A DNA stretch of 58,022 bases from Mucilaginibacter sp. (lineage in GTDB: Bacteria; Bacteroidota; Bacteroidia; Sphingobacteriales; Sphingobacteriaceae), in the NCBI GenBank assembly GCA_016763755.1, contig JAESTD010000031.1:1-58022 (forward strand), given 5' to 3'. Of the stretch, positions 56,926-58,022 are shown piece after piece. Position numbers and translations under genes: made by a program. Under the pieces are notes generated by a model. The model ran no database searches. It worked only from the letters and a program-made list of their open reading frames with translations, and had not been told where the DNA came from. Numbering within the stretch: the first letter of the stretch is position 1; every line of letters begins with the position of its first letter.

Positions 56926-58022
56926 AGTGTTTTAAACCATATCTGTTGTTAGCGCTTGCGTTTGTTAATACGTTAACCGCTGGGGCACAAAGCCGTAAAA
57001 CCTATCCGGATTATTTGCAGCCGGATCATGCGGTAAATGCACTTACTATGGTGATGATCCATGATGTGGTTAGTCCGCCGGTTGCTGCACGGTATTATGC
57101 TTACTGCATGATGGGAGCTTATAATCTGGTGAATGCCAATAATAAGAGTATTCCTGCTCTGCAAAAGATCATTAAGTCCTATAAAACTGGAGGCGCTTTA
57201 GATACGCTCAAGGTTACGTATGATTATAAAATAGCATCATACTATTCAATACTGGAGTTAGGTAAAAAGTTATTGCCATCAGGCCCCTTGCTTGAGGATG
57301 ATCAGAATCAATTTGTATCGCTGCTAAAGAAAACCGGGGTAAAGCAGGATGTAATAGACAACTCTGTAAAAGCAGCGCTAATTGCTTCAAAGGACGTGTT
57401 AGCTTTCGCCAAAACGGATAATTACAACAAACTAAGTACCCTCAAAAGATACACACCTTCTAAAGACGACGGCAAATGGTATCCAACACCGCCAGGATAT
57501 TTTGAAGCGGTAGAACCAAATTGGCGTACTGTAAGAGTACTTTTGCTTGACTCAGCGAAACAATGCAAGCCGGGGAAGCTTACACCATTCAGTAAAGATT
57601 CTACTTCGGCATTCTACAAACAGGTAATGGCGGTGTATGATCAATCTAAACACCTTACGGTAGAACAGCTTAACCAAGCCCTGTTCTGGGATTGTAACCC
57701 TTTTGCCATTACCACATCCGGCCACATGGCTATTGGTTTCAAGAAGATAAGCCCGGGCGGGCATTGGATGCATGTTACCGGCTTGGTTTCTAAACAAGCA
57801 AAATTAAGTTTCGACCAAACCATTGCAGCACTTACCATTGAGGGTGCAACCCTCATGGATGCCTTTATCAGTTGCTGGGACGAGAAATATAACAGTGACC
57901 GCATTCGCCCCGAAACATATATCAATAAATATATAGATGTCACCTGGCAGCCGGTATTGCAAACGCCGCCGTTCCCTGAATATACCAGCGGGCACGCAGT
58001 AATTTCAAATGCATCAGCAGAG
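56922..58022 (+). CDS. Vanadium-dependent haloperoxidase/PAP2-like phosphatase, 5' part (3' end outside window)
   Basis: The frame is absent from the track because it has no stop before the window end. ATG at 56922 overlaps the previous stop (ATGA). The 367 visible residues start with a signal peptide (YLLLALAFVNTLTAGAQ), continue with a helical region (WMHVTGLVSKQAK, ATLMDAFISCWDEKYNSDRIRP) and end in PEYTSGHAVISNASAE, where SGH is the PAP2/haloperoxidase signature, with the Lys/Arg motif KYNSDRIRPETY before it. Members bind vanadate and oxidise halides or are acid-phosphatase-like. Coupling to the FG-GAP gene is seen directly. Confidence 0.88.
   Translation, partial: MKCFKPYLLLALAFVNTLTAGAQSRKTYPDYLQPDHAVNALTMVMIHDVVSPPVAARYYAYCMMGAYNLVNANNKSIPALQKIIKSYKTGGALDTLKVTYDYKIASYYSILELGKKLLPSGPLLEDDQNQFVSLLKKTGVKQDVIDNSVKAALIASKDVLAFAKTDNYNKLSTLKRYTPSKDDGKWYPTPPGYFEAVEPNWRTVRVLLLDSAKQCKPGKLTPFSKDSTSAFYKQVMAVYDQSKHLTVEQLNQALFWDCNPFAITTSGHMAIGFKKISPGGHWMHVTGLVSKQAKLSFDQTIAALTIEGATLMDAFISCWDEKYNSDRIRPETYINKYIDVTWQPVLQTPPFPEYTSGHAVISNASAE

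Noticed and set aside
1-58022. CRISPR arrays, rRNA genes, prophage or transposase genes
   Set aside because: No regularly spaced identical repeats, rRNA-like sequence or mobile-element proteins were found on reading either strand; only short interspersed inverted repeats are present.

Overview
The window reads as a chromosomal segment of a Bacteroidota bacterium, most likely family Sphingobacteriaceae (Mucilaginibacter/Pedobacter-like). The grounds are two SusC/SusD pairs, an ECF sigma/FecR pair feeding an STN-bearing SusC, a GH92 mannosidase, DUF3857 proteins, start sites mostly without strong Shine-Dalgarno sequences, a TTTG-N18-TAnnTTTG promoter in front of the only tRNA, and interspersed inverted repeats of a kind seen in this group. 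Taxonomy is inferred from gene content only.

Layout. 1-4.8 kb: a signalling operon made of the 3' end of a hybrid kinase with three receivers, CheR, a stand-alone CheB, and a REC-PAS-kinase-REC protein, with no chemoreceptor visible. 4.8-6.4 kb (minus): MGMT, an SDR and a small membrane protein. 6.6-14.4 kb: cytochrome c maturation (CcmB, a carboxypeptidase-like-domain protein, CcmC, CcmD-like, CcmE, CcmF) with a glutamate dehydrogenase inserted. 14.5-19.2 kb: a phytanoyl-CoA-dioxygenase-like protein, MutS, an NlpC/P60 lipoprotein and a 40-residue membrane peptide absent from the ORF track. 19.2-27.2 kb: two coupled DUF3857/transglutaminase-like proteins, a DnaQ-type exonuclease, QueG, an acidic low-complexity protein, an NTF2-like lipoprotein and a polysaccharide deacetylase.

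27.4-38 kb (minus) is a polysaccharide-utilisation locus: ECF sigma, FecR anti-sigma, SusC, SusD, GH92 and a signal-peptide-bearing Gfo/Idh/MocA protein, probably acting on alpha-mannosidic glycans. 38.1-45.6 kb (minus) holds RuvB, a dolichol-phosphate-mannose-synthase-like transferase, a POT transporter, a secreted protein of unknown function, a thiolase, a 56-residue Arc-like protein (also absent from the track), an unknown protein and an SPFH protein. 45.7-47.8 kb: a PgpH-type 7TM-HD phosphodiesterase, then tRNA-Ser(GCU). After about 0.8 kb without a confident gene comes a second SusC/SusD pair, a large FG-GAP/ASPIC-UnbV protein and the 5' part of a vanadium-haloperoxidase/PAP2-like gene running off the end.

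SusC of the first PUL and ruvB each appear split by a single missing base. RuvB is near-universal and both lesions are one-base deletions, so consensus errors are a serious alternative to real pseudogenes. The most interesting points are the SusCD/FG-GAP/haloperoxidase locus, the GH92 plus exported Gfo/Idh/MocA pair, matching 15-bp hairpins after both susD genes, and the receptor-less CheR/CheB kinase cluster.
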